DNA of 39,684 bases from Rhodobacter sp. SGA-6-6 (GTDB lineage Bacteria; Pseudomonadota; Alphaproteobacteria; Rhodobacterales; Rhodobacteraceae). The position numbers and the translations under genes are program-made. Below are positions 1-9,313 of the stretch, piece by piece. Location: the NCBI RefSeq assembly GCF_011043545.1, contig NZ_JAAKGP010000018.1, positions 1 to 39,684 on the forward strand, written 5' to 3'. Under the pieces are notes generated by a model that searched no databases, was not told where the DNA came from, and saw only the letters and a list, made by a program, of their open reading frames with translations. Within the stretch, counting starts at the first letter, position 1. Every line of letters begins with the position of its first letter.

Positions 1-214
1 GTAGCATCTTCATTTATGCGAGTCATGCCATCGCGCAGGCGAGCGATGCGAAGGCATGCCAGGACAGATCCACTGACCTTTCGTTTGGCAGGCCAAATTC
101 GCCGGACGCATTGATCGCTTGGCTCCCAGAGCCCCATCGCCTTCGACCAAAAGGCCAAGGAAATGAACTGAACGCTTTCTCCCAATCGGGGCAAGCCCAA
201 GTGACTTATCATTG
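1..214. other. Window edge with no recognisable gene
   Basis: This stretch is visibly less GC-rich than the operon that follows. On the minus strand a frame is open from an ATG at about 212 to the window edge (about 70 codons, not closed here). On the plus strand another frame runs from the edge to a stop near 236. I recognise neither product. The composition suggests mobile or decayed DNA next to the D-aminopeptidase gene, but that is only an impression. Confidence 0.3.
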
Positions 215-1780
215 TTACCCTGCGGACAAGGAATAGTCGATCTTGCGTGCGAGCCAGCAGCCGATGGTCAGCCCGATCACCCGTCCCCCTTCGTCGCGGC
301 GGATGCGCAGGGTCCATTCCCCGGGCGGCGCGGAATCCATGGCGCGGCGGCTGGTGACCGACCAGAGATCTTCGGCCAGAGGATACATCCGCTCCATCGG
401 GCCAACGCCCAGCATCCCCTCGAACCCGATGGAGGCGGCCCCGTCCCGTGCCTCGATGACCAGCGACGCACCGATCTCGTCGGAACGATAGCGCCCGGCG
501 ATCGGCGCGGCGTCGGCCCGATCCAGGGGTTGCACGCTGCGGGCCCGCACGGTCAGGTTTTCCGTTGCGCGCTCCATCACCAGAAGGTCCGCGTCGCGGC
601 GGAGCGACAGGTCGGCGCCTCCGGCACGGCCCTCGGCGGTCTGGGGCAGAACCGTGGGCGAGACGGCGTAATCCAGGCGCACGCCGCCGGGCGCATCGCG
701 GGTGCGCAGGAAAAGCGCGTTCTCCTCGTCATACCAGAGGCCGTCCCAGCCCTGGCCCGGACAGCCCGCCGCCGGGGTCTCCAGCCCGAGCGCGGCCGTC
801 ATCAGCCCCTCGGCCGCCCGCATGGCGCTGGCCTCGTGGTTGAAGATCACCACGACCGACAGCCGCTCGGCTGCGGCATGCAGCCGGTAGGAGCAGAAGC
901 CCCGGACCCCGCCCCCATGGGCCGCGACCTCGACGCCCGCCGGCCGATAACGGCGCAGGCCATAGCCGTAGGAGGCCGGCTTTCCATCGGCGAACCGCAC
1001 CGGCACCAAGAGACGTTTGTAAAGCGCGGCCGGATCATCGCGGCCGGCATCGATCCATGCCTCCCACGCCAGCATGTCGTCGAGCGAGGCGGAGACGCCG
1101 GAATCGCCGAACCAGGTGATCGCACTCTGGGCAGGCAGAAAGCCCACCTCGTCATTGCCCTCATAGCCGATCACGCCATCGACCCTTTCCGCCATATCGG
1201 CGGCGAGGCGGGCCGTCGGCATGGCGGCGGGGCCGAAGATGCGCTCTTGCAGCAGCGCCCCGAAATCGCGTCCGGTCGCCCGCTGGATCAACTCGGCGAG
1301 CAGGCGGAAATTGCCGTTGCTGTAGGAAAAATGCGCCCCCGGCGCGAAATGGCCGCTGCGGGCCTGCCCCAGCAGAGCGCGGCCATCGGCCTCGGTGAAC
1401 CGCCCTTCCGGTGCGGCCCCCTGCAACACCGTCATCGCCCAGTAGTCGCGCAGGCCCGACTGGTTGTGACAAAGCTGCGCGACCGTCGGAAGCCGCCCGC
1501 GATAGTGCGGCAGCAGCTCGGGCAACAGCGGATCCAGCGCCTCGGGCCGGTCGAACAGGTCGAGCAGCAGGGCGCAGGTCATGTGCTTGGAGATCGAGCA
1601 GATCGGCATCCGCCGCGCGGAGGTCATCGGCAGCCGTGCCGCCGCATCGGCATAGCCCCAGGCGCGCCGGGCGATGACTCTTCCCCGATGCACCACGCCC
1701 GCGACCCCGGCCGGGCCGCGGAACCGGTCGGGAAGCAGCGCCAGCGCGCGCTCCAGCGCGGCAAGATTGATCTCTGCCAC
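215..1780 (-). CDS. dap: D-aminopeptidase, serine hydrolase of the penicillin-binding/beta-lactamase fold
   Basis: The 521-residue protein has the length of the Ochrobactrum anthropi D-aminopeptidase (about 520). Its motifs fall at the same places: an SxxK motif with Ser62 and Lys65, a YSN motif with Tyr153, and an HGGG motif with His288. The N-terminal two thirds are the catalytic beta-lactamase-like domain and the rest forms the beta-barrel extensions of this family. The family removes N-terminal D-amino acids such as D-Ala from peptides and amides. No signal peptide is visible, so it should act in the cytoplasm. It is the last gene of an operon with a peptide ABC importer, a YkuD-fold protein and a diaminopimelate decarboxylase, which points to degradation of imported murein peptides. 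A general esterase or beta-lactamase-like role is the alternative, but the motif spacing favours D-aminopeptidase. Confidence 0.85.
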   Translation of the reverse strand: MAEINLAALERALALLPDRFRGPAGVAGVVHRGRVIARRAWGYADAAARLPMTSARRMPICSISKHMTCALLLDLFDRPEALDPLLPELLPHYRGRLPTVAQLCHNQSGLRDYWAMTVLQGAAPEGRFTEADGRALLGQARSGHFAPGAHFSYSNGNFRLLAELIQRATGRDFGALLQERIFGPAAMPTARLAADMAERVDGVIGYEGNDEVGFLPAQSAITWFGDSGVSASLDDMLAWEAWIDAGRDDPAALYKRLLVPVRFADGKPASYGYGLRRYRPAGVEVAAHGGGVRGFCSYRLHAAAERLSVVVIFNHEASAMRAAEGLMTAALGLETPAAGCPGQGWDGLWYDEENALFLRTRDAPGGVRLDYAVSPTVLPQTAEGRAGGADLSLRRDADLLVMERATENLTVRARSVQPLDRADAAPIAGRYRSDEIGASLVIEARDGAASIGFEGMLGVGPMERMYPLAEDLWSVTSRRAMDSAPPGEWTLRIRRDEGGRVIGLTIGCWLARKIDYSLSAG

Positions 1781-1804
1781 GGGCAGCCCCTCGTCGCTGG
1801 TTAT

Positions 1805-2320
1805 TCAGTCCCCGTCCCGAAAGCACAGCCGCGTGCCGGGCCCGGCCACGGCCAGGAACTCCAGCAGATCGGCGCGGATCAGCGCGGCGCATCCGGCGGT
1901 CGGCCCATAGCCGGCGCTGGCCACATGCAGAAAGACCGCGCTGCCTGCGCCCGGAACCACCGGATCGTCGTTCTGGCCCAGAACGACGACGATGTCGTAA
2001 AGGTCGTCCTTGCGCCACATCTCTTCATGGCTGGCCGCGAAGGGCAACTTCACCGGGCGGTTGTAGTCGGGATGGTCGGGCGCATCGCACCAGCCGTCAT
2101 CCTCGGCGATCACTTCGGTCGGAAACACCGAAACCGGCGCCGCGCCCAGCTTGTCGGCGCGGTAGAGCACGCGCCGGATCGGCCAGCAGCCGATGGGGCT
2201 GACGCCATCGCCCTCGATCCGTTTCACGGCGATGCCGCTGCGCCCCACCGCCGCGCGCCAGACCCTGTCGCCGTAGGCGGCCTGCCAGGCATCCCCCTGC
2301 CGGGTCACGATCAAGTCCAT
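1805..2320 (-). CDS. Small YkuD-fold L,D-transpeptidase-family protein without signal peptide
   Basis: This 171-residue protein carries the YkuD catalytic signature near its end: His132 followed by a glycine-rich turn and Cys144 in an AGCAAL context. It consists of essentially the YkuD domain alone. It starts with a soluble beta-strand and has neither signal peptide nor membrane segment, so it is predicted to be cytoplasmic. Periplasmic family members cross-link peptidoglycan. Short cytosolic members can act as L,D-carboxypeptidases, cutting between meso-diaminopimelate and D-Ala during murein recycling. The gene lies 24 bases upstream of the D-aminopeptidase gene and 9 bases downstream of the last ABC ATPase gene, so all are probably co-transcribed. 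The fold is clear. The carboxypeptidase role is inferred from location and neighbours. Confidence 0.75.
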   Translation of the reverse strand: MDLIVTRQGDAWQAAYGDRVWRAAVGRSGIAVKRIEGDGVSPIGCWPIRRVLYRADKLGAAPVSVFPTEVIAEDDGWCDAPDHPDYNRPVKLPFAASHEEMWRKDDLYDIVVVLGQNDDPVVPGAGSAVFLHVASAGYGPTAGCAALIRADLLEFLAVAGPGTRLCFRDGD

Positions 2321-2329
2321 CCTGTCCTC

Positions 2330-3349
2330 TCAATCCTCCAGCGGGAAGTGGCAGGCGACCGCGCGGCCGCCAAGGGTTTGCAATCCCGGGTCCTCGACGC
2401 GGCAGATGTCGCGCGCAAAGGGACAGCGGGTATGGAACCGGCACCCCTTGGGCAGGTTCATCGGGCTGGGAATCTCGCCCCGCATCATCGGGCGATCCTC
2501 GCCGCGCTTGCGCGGATCGGGGCGCGGCACCGCCGACATCAGCAGCATCGTGTAGGGGTGCAGGGGCCGGGCAAACAGCTCTTCGGTCGTGCCCACCTCG
2601 ACCAGACGGCCGAGGAACATCACGCCCACCCGGTCGGCGAACTGCCGCACGACGGCCAGATCATGGGTGATGAAGAAATAGGTCAGCTTCAGCTGGTCCT
2701 GAAGGTCGCTCAGCAGGTTCAGCACCTGCGCCTGAATGGACACATCCAGTGCCGAGACGGATTCGTCGCAAACCACGAAATCCGGCTTGTTGGCCAGCGC
2801 GCGTGCGATGCCGATCCTCTGCCGCTGCCCGCCCGAGAGCTGATGCGGATAGTTGCGCAGATACTGGCGGCGCAGGCCCACCATTTCGAGAAGCTCGGTG
2901 CAGCGGTCGCGGATTTCGGCGGGCGTGCCGTAGCCATGGCTGCGCAGCGGCTCGGCAAGGATTTCTCCGATCCGCATCCGGGGGTTCAGCGAGGCGAAGG
3001 GATCCTGGAACACGATCTGCAGGTTCTTGCGCAAGGCCCGCATCGGACCTTCGCCAAGGCCGGTCAGATCGGTGCCGCGATACCGGATCGTGCCCGAGGT
3101 CGGCTCTTGCAGGCGCAGCATGACGCGCCCCAGCGTGGTCTTGCCGCAGCCGGATTCGCCCACCAGCGCAAAGGTTTCGCGCGCGCGGATGTCGAGGGTC
3201 ACGCCATCGATGGCGCGCACCACGCGGGGCGGGCCTGCGAACATGCCGCCGCCGACGCGGTAGTGTTTGGTCAGATCGCGGGTCGACAGAACGATCCGGT
3301 CGTCCTGCGCGGCTGTCCCGGTTTCGGGCTGAAGGACGGAGCCAGTCAC
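2330..3349 (-). CDS. Peptide ABC transporter ATP-binding protein, DppF/OppF type
   Basis: About 339 residues, read from a GTG start at 3349 that overlaps the stop of the upstream ATPase gene (GTGA). The frame extends further upstream, but that part lies inside the upstream gene and is not protein-like. Seen in order: Walker A with GESGCGKTT, a Q-loop with [10 protein letters not shown], the ABC signature LSGGQRQR, Walker B with a CDES motif, and the switch His in ITHDL. The C-terminal oligopeptide-type extension carries a Cys-rich segment ([10 protein letters not shown]) of the kind that binds an Fe-S cluster in DppD/DppF proteins. It pairs with the upstream ATPase to power uptake through the two permeases. 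The substrate is inferred to be a peptide, possibly murein-derived. Confidence 0.9.
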   Translation of the reverse strand: MTGSVLQPETGTAAQDDRIVLSTRDLTKHYRVGGGMFAGPPRVVRAIDGVTLDIRARETFALVGESGCGKTTLGRVMLRLQEPTSGTIRYRGTDLTGLGEGPMRALRKNLQIVFQDPFASLNPRMRIGEILAEPLRSHGYGTPAEIRDRCTELLEMVGLRRQYLRNYPHQLSGGQRQRIGIARALANKPDFVVCDESVSALDVSIQAQVLNLLSDLQDQLKLTYFFITHDLAVVRQFADRVGVMFLGRLVEVGTTEELFARPLHPYTMLLMSAVPRPDPRKRGEDRPMMRGEIPSPMNLPKGCRFHTRCPFARDICRVEDPGLQTLGGRAVACHFPLED

Positions 3350-4356
3350 CGCATCTCTCCTTCCGGCAGGGCCGCCCCGGCGGAATGCAGCCAGCAGCGC
3401 GCCGAATGGCCGACGCCGACGGGCAGCAGATCCGGCGGGCGCTGGCATTGCGGCATCGCATCGCTGCAGCGCGGGGCGAAACGGCAACCGGGCGGCAGTT
3501 TGGCAAGGTTCGGCACCATGCCGGGAATGCTCGGCATCCGACGCGCCGCCCGCGCCACGGTCGCACGCGGGATCGAGGCGAGAAGGCCGCGCGTATAGGG
3601 ATGCGAGGGCCGCTCGAACAGGTCGAACACATCGGCCTGCTCGACCATCTGGCCCGCATACATCACGTTCACCTCGTCGCACATCTCGGCGATGATCCCC
3701 AGATCGTGGGTGATCATGATGATCGAGGTGCCGACCCGGTCGCGCAGGTCGCGCATCAGGCGCAGGATCTGCGCCTGGGTCGTCACGTCGAGCGCGGTCG
3801 TCGGCTCGTCGGCGATCAGAAGCTTCGGCTCGCAGATCAGGCCCATGGCAATCATCGCGCGCTGACGCAGCCCGCCCGACAACTGGTGCGGATAGGCGTC
3901 GAGGCGGGTCTTGGGCTCGGGGATGCCCACCAAATCGAACATGTCCAGCACCCGCTTGCGGATCGCGCTGCGGCCAAGGCCCTGATGGATCGCCAAAGGT
4001 TCACCCACCTGTTCCCAGACCTTGCGGACGGGGTTCAGGCTGGTCATCGGCTCCTGGAATACCATGGCGATGTCGCGGCCCCTGATGCGGCGCATCGCGG
4101 CCGGTTCAAGCTTCGAGATGTCCCGACCGTCAAGCAGGATGGAACTTGCGCTAACATTGCCCTGCGGCCGGGGCACCAGCCCCATCAGCGACAGCGCCGT
4201 CATGCTTTTGCCGGAGCCGGATTCCCCGACCAGCCCGACGATCTTGCCGCGTCCCACATCGAAGGAAACATCGTCCAGCACCCGCACGTCGCCCCGGTCG
4301 CCCGAAAACTCGGTGCGCAGCCCCCTGACGGAAAGGATCGGATCGTCGGCGCCCAT
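3346..4356 (-). CDS. Peptide ABC transporter ATP-binding protein, DppD/OppD type
   Basis: 336 residues with Walker A GESGSGKS, a Q-loop FQEPMTSLNP, the signature LSGGLRQR, Walker B with an ADEPTTALD motif and the switch His in ITHDLG. The C-terminal region has the Cys-containing oligopeptide-transporter extension (CRFAPRCSDA). It starts 4 bases after the stop of the upstream permease gene, and its stop overlaps the GTG of the next ATPase, so translation is probably coupled. With its partner it forms the heterodimeric motor of a five-part Dpp/Opp importer at the inner membrane. Confidence 0.92.
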   Translation of the reverse strand: MGADDPILSVRGLRTEFSGDRGDVRVLDDVSFDVGRGKIVGLVGESGSGKSMTALSLMGLVPRPQGNVSASSILLDGRDISKLEPAAMRRIRGRDIAMVFQEPMTSLNPVRKVWEQVGEPLAIHQGLGRSAIRKRVLDMFDLVGIPEPKTRLDAYPHQLSGGLRQRAMIAMGLICEPKLLIADEPTTALDVTTQAQILRLMRDLRDRVGTSIIMITHDLGIIAEMCDEVNVMYAGQMVEQADVFDLFERPSHPYTRGLLASIPRATVARAARRMPSIPGMVPNLAKLPPGCRFAPRCSDAMPQCQRPPDLLPVGVGHSARCWLHSAGAALPEGEMR

Positions 4357-4360
4357 CGGA

Positions 4361-5254
4361 TCAATCCTTCATCGAGGGGTCGAGCGCATCGCGCAGCCCG
4401 TCGCCGATGAAGTTGAAGGCCATGACCGTCAACAGGATCGCGACGCCGGGCGCGATGGCGACCGCCGGAGCCTGGAACATGTATTCCTTGCCCTTGGCCA
4501 CCAGGAGGCCCCAGCTCGCCTCGGGCGGCTGCACGCCGACGCCAAGGAAGCTGAGGCTGGATTCCCACATGATCGCCTCGGGGATCGACAGCGAGAACAG
4601 CACGATCAGCGTCGGCACCACATTCGGGAAGATATGCGAGAACATGATCACCGCGCGCGAGGTGCCGTTGGCGCGGGCGGCCTCGATGAATTCCTTTTCG
4701 CGCAGGGCGAGGGTCTGCGACCGCACGACCCGCGCGACCGAGGCCCAGCCGACAAGGGCCAGCGCCAGGAAGATGTTCAGCAGGTTCGCCCCCAGCGTAT
4801 ACATCACCACCATGGCGAGCAGCAGCGAGGGGAAGGCGATCATCATGTCGGCCAGCCGCATGACGACGAAATCGGTCTTGCCGCCCATATAGCCGCTGAG
4901 AATGCCCAGGACCGTGCCGATCAGCAGCGACACGAGGCTGGGGACGATGCCCACCACCAGCGAGATCCGCGCGCCGTAAAGGATACGGGTCAGCACATCG
5001 CGGCCGAAGTTGTCGGTGCCCAGCCAATAGGTCGCCGACATCGGCAAAAGCTGTTCGTCCAGTTCGACGCGGTAAGGGTCATGCGGGCTGATCCAGGGCG
5101 CAAACACCGCGCCAAGAACCAGCAGCACCACGAAAGCAAGCCCGACCATCGCCATCCGGTTGCGGCGAAAGGCGCGCATCGTGTCGCGCAGGAAGCTGGC
5201 TTCCTCGATGGTTTCGGGTTCAAGGATCGCAGCGGGATCGGCGGAAAGGGTCAT
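4361..5254 (-). CDS. Peptide ABC transporter permease, DppC/OppC type
   Basis: 297 residues with a cytoplasmic N-terminus (FRRNRMAMVGL), a first membrane helix, then a periplasmic loop with the typical GTDNFGRDVLTR motif of DppC/OppC permeases. About five further helices follow, with an EAA-type loop (EAARANGTS) that contacts the ATPase. Its ATG lies one base after the stop of the DppB-type gene. It forms half of the membrane channel of the importer encoded by this operon. Confidence 0.92.
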   Translation of the reverse strand: MTLSADPAAILEPETIEEASFLRDTMRAFRRNRMAMVGLAFVVLLVLGAVFAPWISPHDPYRVELDEQLLPMSATYWLGTDNFGRDVLTRILYGARISLVVGIVPSLVSLLIGTVLGILSGYMGGKTDFVVMRLADMMIAFPSLLLAMVVMYTLGANLLNIFLALALVGWASVARVVRSQTLALREKEFIEAARANGTSRAVIMFSHIFPNVVPTLIVLFSLSIPEAIMWESSLSFLGVGVQPPEASWGLLVAKGKEYMFQAPAVAIAPGVAILLTVMAFNFIGDGLRDALDPSMKD

Positions 5255-5255
5255 C

Positions 5256-6191
5256 TTACGCGTCCTTCTTCATCTGCGAGCGGATGCGCGGATCGAGCAC
5301 CGAATAAAGGATGTCGGCCACGAGGTTGCCGAGGATCACCAGCACGGTCGCAAACAGCACCGCGCCCTGCAGAAGCGGCATGTCGCGCGAGGAAATCGCA
5401 TTGACGGTGATCCGGCCCACGCCGGGGATCGAGAAGATCGCCTCGGTGATCACCGCGCCGGACAGAAGGCCCGACACCTGGATCGCCATGATCGTCACCA
5501 CCGGGATCAGCGCGTTCTTCAGCGCATGCCGGGTGATCACCCCGGTTTCCCGCAGGCCCTTGGCCCGGGCGGTGCGGATGTAGTCGTGCCGCATCACCTC
5601 CAGCAGGCTCGACCGCGTCAGCCGCGCGCTCACCCCGGCCGAGGACCAGCCCAGGACGATCGCCGGCAGGACCATGTATTCCCAGCCGTAGAAACCCGAC
5701 ACCGGCAGCAGTTTCAGCTGCATGGCAAAGACGTATTGCAGCAGCAGCGCCGACCAGAATACCGGCATCGACACGCCGAGCAGCGAAAAGCCCATGAAGA
5801 ACCGGTCGAGCAGGCTGTCGCGCCGCACCGCCGACAGGATGCCGGCCGGAATGCCGATCACCCAGGACACCAGCGCCGCACAGACCGCCAGCATCAGCGT
5901 ATTGGGGAATGCCTTCAGCAGCAGGTCGGTCACCGGCCGGTTCAGCTTGATCGAATTGCCCAGATCCCCCTGCAGGGCATTCCAGAGGAAGCTGAGATAC
6001 CGCACGACCAGCGGGTCGTCGAGATGCATCTGCGCCCGCACCCGCTCGATCACTTCGGGGCTGGCATGTTCCTTCATCATCAGCGCGACCGGGTCGCCCG
6101 GAACCACGTTCAGCATGATGAACAGGATCAGCGTGATCCCGATCAGCACCGGAATCGACACAAGAATGCGCCGAAGCGCGAACATCAGCAT
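5256..6191 (-). CDS. Peptide ABC transporter permease, DppB/OppB type
   Basis: About 311 residues. The start chosen is the ATG at 6191, giving MLMFALRR followed directly by the first membrane helix as usual for DppB. An ATG 30 bases upstream is possible but would add a short charged tail unusual for the family. Family features are the PGDPV segment after the first helix, six predicted membrane helices and an EAA-type loop (RTARAKGL). The gene follows the binding-protein gene after a 126-base spacer with a stem-loop, and it abuts the DppC-type gene. Role: the second channel subunit of the peptide importer. Confidence 0.9.
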   Translation of the reverse strand: MLMFALRRILVSIPVLIGITLILFIMLNVVPGDPVALMMKEHASPEVIERVRAQMHLDDPLVVRYLSFLWNALQGDLGNSIKLNRPVTDLLLKAFPNTLMLAVCAALVSWVIGIPAGILSAVRRDSLLDRFFMGFSLLGVSMPVFWSALLLQYVFAMQLKLLPVSGFYGWEYMVLPAIVLGWSSAGVSARLTRSSLLEVMRHDYIRTARAKGLRETGVITRHALKNALIPVVTIMAIQVSGLLSGAVITEAIFSIPGVGRITVNAISSRDMPLLQGAVLFATVLVILGNLVADILYSVLDPRIRSQMKKDA

Positions 6192-6279
6192 CGGCAGACG
6201 GTCTTTCTGCTGCGCCCGCAAAAGGTGCGGGGAAAGGCGTGGCGGAAGGCGCCCGTTGCGGCCGGGCGGCGGAACCGGG

Positions 6280-6306
6280 CCGGGGCGAACCTTGCGTCCG
6301 CCCCGG
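6280..6306 (-). promoter_or_regulatory. Intercistronic stem-loop after the binding-protein gene
   Basis: CCGGGGCG (6280-6287) and CGCCCCGG (6299-6306) form a perfect 8-bp stem with an 11-base loop, 11 bases past the stop of the binding-protein gene on the transcribed strand. There is no T-run. Hairpins here in ABC importer operons commonly stabilise the binding-protein mRNA or attenuate the distal genes, so the binding protein is made in excess. That function is inferred. Confidence 0.45.
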
Positions 6307-6317
6307 ACCCGAAGGTC

Positions 6318-7907
6318 TTATTCGACCTCGACGTTGAAGTAGTTCATGTCGCTCCAGCCGTTCCACGGAACGACGAAGTTCTTCACCCGCGGCTGCACGA
6401 CATAGCTGTGATCCAGGCTGAACAGCGGAACCCATGCCGCATCCTCGCCGACGATGCGGGCCGTCAGATCCTGATAGAGCTTGCACCGCTCTTCCTGGTC
6501 CACCATCCCGCGCGCCTTTTCGATGCCGGCAAAGACCTCGGGATCGTCGTTGTTGTAGCCGCGCGTCTTGGAGCCGGATTCCGAGAAGAACGTGTAGAAA
6601 AAGTTGTCGGGATCGTTGAAGTCGGCCGACCAGACCTGGGTATAGGCTTCGGCCTCGCCGGCCTTGCGGGCATCGAGGAAGGCGGCCTCGTCGGTGGTGA
6701 CGATATTGGCCTTGAACCCGGCCTCGGCCACTTGCGCCTGGATGATCTGGTTCATGTCGGACCATTTCGTCGACCAGCTCGACACCTGTTGCAGGTTGAT
6801 CTCGACGCCGTCCGGATAGCCGGCCTCGGCCAGCAGTTCCCTGGCCTTCGCGGGGTTGTATTCGATCGGCTCCGCCGGAGCATAGCAGGTCAGGCCGCGC
6901 GGGATCACCCCGTCCTCCAGCTTGCCCTTGCCGTAGAAGTTCTTGTCCAGAATGGTCTGACGGTCGATGGCGATCTGGAAAGCCTTGCGCACACGCACGT
7001 CGTCGAACGGCTTTTTCAGCTGGTTGATGTTGTAATAATAGATCCCCACGCGCGGGCCGGACCGAATCTGGTCCTTCCACTGGTCGCTGCCGTAGAAATA
7101 GGGCGTCTGGGTCGGGGCGTAGTCGAGGTCGAGGACGTCTATCTCGTCGGATTCGAACAGCATCCGCAGGGTTTCGGAATCCGACACCACGCGCACCAGC
7201 AGCCGGTCAAGCTTCGGGCGGCCGCGCCAGTAATCCTCGTTGGCCTCCAGCATCTGGCTGTCGTTCAGCGTGTAGTCGCGCAGGATGAAGGGGCCGGTGC
7301 CGTTGGTGGTCTCGGGCGTCAGGCCGAACTGGTCGCCCGCCGCCTCGGTGAAAGCACGGTTGTAAATCGAGGCGCCCGGGGCCGCCAACAGCGCCAGAAA
7401 GGCCGCATAGGGCTGGGCCAGCGTGATCTGGACGGTGTGGTCATCCAGCGCCTTCAGACCCGACACGCTGTCTGCCGTGCCATCGAGGCGATCCTCGGCA
7501 CCGGCGATGAATGTCAGGATGTCGGTGTTCAGCGCCTTGGTGGCCGGGTTCAGCATCCGGTCGAAGGTGTAGACCACGTCGTCGGCCGTCAGCACCGCAC
7601 CGTCGTGGAACTTCACGCCCTGACGCAGGTGGAAGGTATAGGTCAGCCCGTCCTCGGACACGTCCCACGTTTCCGCCAGCCCCGGAACCAGGGCGGATTC
7701 ACCGGGACCCGTCGTCTCGGATTCGACCAGCCGGTCGAAGATGTTCAGCGGCAGGGTATAGGCATCCGTCGTCATCTGGCCGTCGGCCGTTTTCGGATCC
7801 TCGCTGTAGGACACGCGCAGCATGTTCTCGGCCAGCGCCGGGGACATCAGCATCAGGCTGGCAAGGCCGGAGGCCAGCAGCAGTTTCACCGTGGTCTTGC
7901 TTGTCAT
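6318..7907 (-). CDS. Periplasmic peptide-binding protein of the Dpp/Opp family (SBP family 5)
   Basis: 529 residues from the ATG at 7907, preceded by a GAGG ribosome binding site. The longer open frame upstream lacks a signal peptide at its start. Residues 1-26 form a typical Sec signal peptide, with Lys near the N-terminus, a hydrophobic core and an AxA-type cleavage site ending at Ala26. The mature part matches cluster C solute-binding proteins, including the GLTYTFHLRQGVKFHDG segment and a two-lobed architecture near the usual length. It should capture peptides in the periplasm and deliver them to the permeases encoded downstream. The ligand cannot be read from sequence. The neighbours suggest peptides with D-amino acids and meso-diaminopimelate. 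Confidence 0.92.
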   Translation of the reverse strand: MTSKTTVKLLLASGLASLMLMSPALAENMLRVSYSEDPKTADGQMTTDAYTLPLNIFDRLVESETTGPGESALVPGLAETWDVSEDGLTYTFHLRQGVKFHDGAVLTADDVVYTFDRMLNPATKALNTDILTFIAGAEDRLDGTADSVSGLKALDDHTVQITLAQPYAAFLALLAAPGASIYNRAFTEAAGDQFGLTPETTNGTGPFILRDYTLNDSQMLEANEDYWRGRPKLDRLLVRVVSDSETLRMLFESDEIDVLDLDYAPTQTPYFYGSDQWKDQIRSGPRVGIYYYNINQLKKPFDDVRVRKAFQIAIDRQTILDKNFYGKGKLEDGVIPRGLTCYAPAEPIEYNPAKARELLAEAGYPDGVEINLQQVSSWSTKWSDMNQIIQAQVAEAGFKANIVTTDEAAFLDARKAGEAEAYTQVWSADFNDPDNFFYTFFSESGSKTRGYNNDDPEVFAGIEKARGMVDQEERCKLYQDLTARIVGEDAAWVPLFSLDHSYVVQPRVKNFVVPWNGWSDMNYFNVEVE

Positions 7908-8002
7908 TTCCGTTCCTCGCTGTCGGTTTGCCGCTGTCGCGGCATCAGGCGACTTCATTGAAAAGAGCGGAGCCTGTCGCACGGCTGCGCCCCCGCGCGC
8001 AC

Positions 8003-9313
8003 TCACCCGGCCCGTTGCCACGGACCGCCCTGTTCCAGCTTCAGCAGATCGCGGATGCCCGCCCGGTGGCGGATGATCCTGAACTGCCCCTCCTCGATCA
8101 GCACCTCGGGGATCAGGTCCCGCGAGTTGTAGGTCGATGACATCGCGGCCCCGTATGCCCCGGCGTCGCCGAAGGCCAGCAGGTCGCCGCGGATGATCTG
8201 GCCGAGGTCGTCATAGACCCCGAAATCATCGGAGCTCTCGCAGATTGGGCCGACGAGGCGGCCGGGGCGCGAGCCTGTCCCCAACCGCGGCGGATGCAAC
8301 GTGCGGATGGGATGGCGCGCGTCGTAAAGCGCGGGCCGCATCAGATCGTTCATCGCGGCATCGACGACCACGACATCGGCATCTTCCCCCGGCTTGCAAT
8401 ACAGGACCTCGGTCACCATCACCCCGGCACGGGCGCAAAGCCAGCGCCCCGGCTCGACATTCAGCGCCAGATCGAGGCCGCCGACAGTTTGGGCAATGAT
8501 CGCGGCATATCCGGCCAGGTCGGGGCCTGCCCCGCCATCGGCCCCGATGCCGAGCCCGCCGCCCAGATCCAGACGGTCGACCCGCAGACCTGCGGCCCGA
8601 AGGCGGCGCACCAGGTCGGCCAGCACGCTCCACGCCTGCCGGAAAGGTTCCAGATCGAGGATCTGCGAGCCGATATGCACGGCCAGCCCGACCATCCGCA
8701 GCTCCGGCGGGGCGTCGGCATAAAGCGCCGGGATCTGGTCGGACGGGATGCCGAACTTGCTGTCCTTGCGGCCGGTGGTGATCTTGGCATGAGTATGCGC
8801 ATCAACATCGGGATTGACGCGCAGGGCCACGGGGGCCTGCACGCCCAGTTCCCGCGCGACCTCCGCCACCATCTCCAGTTCGGCCGGGCTTTCGACGTTG
8901 ATCTGGTGGGCCCCCACCTCCAGCGCGGCCCGAATCTCGGCCCTGGTCTTGCCGACCCCGGAGAAGATGATCCGTCCGGCGGGGCAACCGGCAGCCAGCG
9001 CGCGCCGCATCTCTCCGCCCGAAACGATGTCCATTCCGCATCCCAGCCGCGCCAGTTCGGCCAGCACATGGATGTTGCTGCACGCCTTGACCGCAAAGCA
9101 GACCGCCACCCCCAGCGGCCCGACCGCCGCCGTAAGCGCGGCGTGCCGCGCCCGCAGGGCAGGCGCAGAATAGGCGTAGAACGGCGTTCCGACCGCCGAG
9201 GCGATGCCCTCCAGCGGCACCCCATGGGCACAGAGCTTGCCGCCCTCACGGTCAAGCCAGCGCTCGGCATCCTCATGGATTCGGGGGCGCGCGAGCGATT
9301 TGGCGGCGGTCAT
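8003..9313 (-). CDS. lysA: Diaminopimelate decarboxylase
   Basis: 436 residues of the alanine-racemase-fold PLP decarboxylase family. Seen: the PLP lysine in FAVKACS (Lys76), the glycine-rich PLP-phosphate loop LGGGLGIG, HIGSQI, an EPGR motif, the CESSDDFG motif that supplies the acidic and cysteine residues of the active site, and a C-terminal AYGAAMSSTYN motif. The reaction is meso-2,6-diaminopimelate to L-lysine plus CO2. The gene is first in an operon for peptide import and D-peptide hydrolysis, rather than in a lysine biosynthetic context. It is therefore probably a catabolic or salvage copy. A divergent LysR gene starts 120 bases away and likely controls it. Confidence 0.9.
   Translation of the reverse strand: MTAAKSLARPRIHEDAERWLDREGGKLCAHGVPLEGIASAVGTPFYAYSAPALRARHAALTAAVGPLGVAVCFAVKACSNIHVLAELARLGCGMDIVSGGEMRRALAAGCPAGRIIFSGVGKTRAEIRAALEVGAHQINVESPAELEMVAEVARELGVQAPVALRVNPDVDAHTHAKITTGRKDSKFGIPSDQIPALYADAPPELRMVGLAVHIGSQILDLEPFRQAWSVLADLVRRLRAAGLRVDRLDLGGGLGIGADGGAGPDLAGYAAIIAQTVGGLDLALNVEPGRWLCARAGVMVTEVLYCKPGEDADVVVVDAAMNDLMRPALYDARHPIRTLHPPRLGTGSRPGRLVGPICESSDDFGVYDDLGQIIRGDLLAFGDAGAYGAAMSSTYNSRDLIPEVLIEEGQFRIIRHRAGIRDLLKLEQGGPWQRAG

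Noticed and set aside
212-3598. Very long plus-strand open frame opposite the D-aminopeptidase and transporter genes
   Set aside because: It is antisense to well-supported genes. Its Pro/Arg/His-rich product is typical of shadow frames in GC-rich DNA, and it has no family motif.
5160-7961. Long plus-strand open frame opposite the permease and binding-protein genes
   Set aside because: It is a shadow of the minus-strand transporter genes, which have clear motifs and signal peptide. The composition is artificial.
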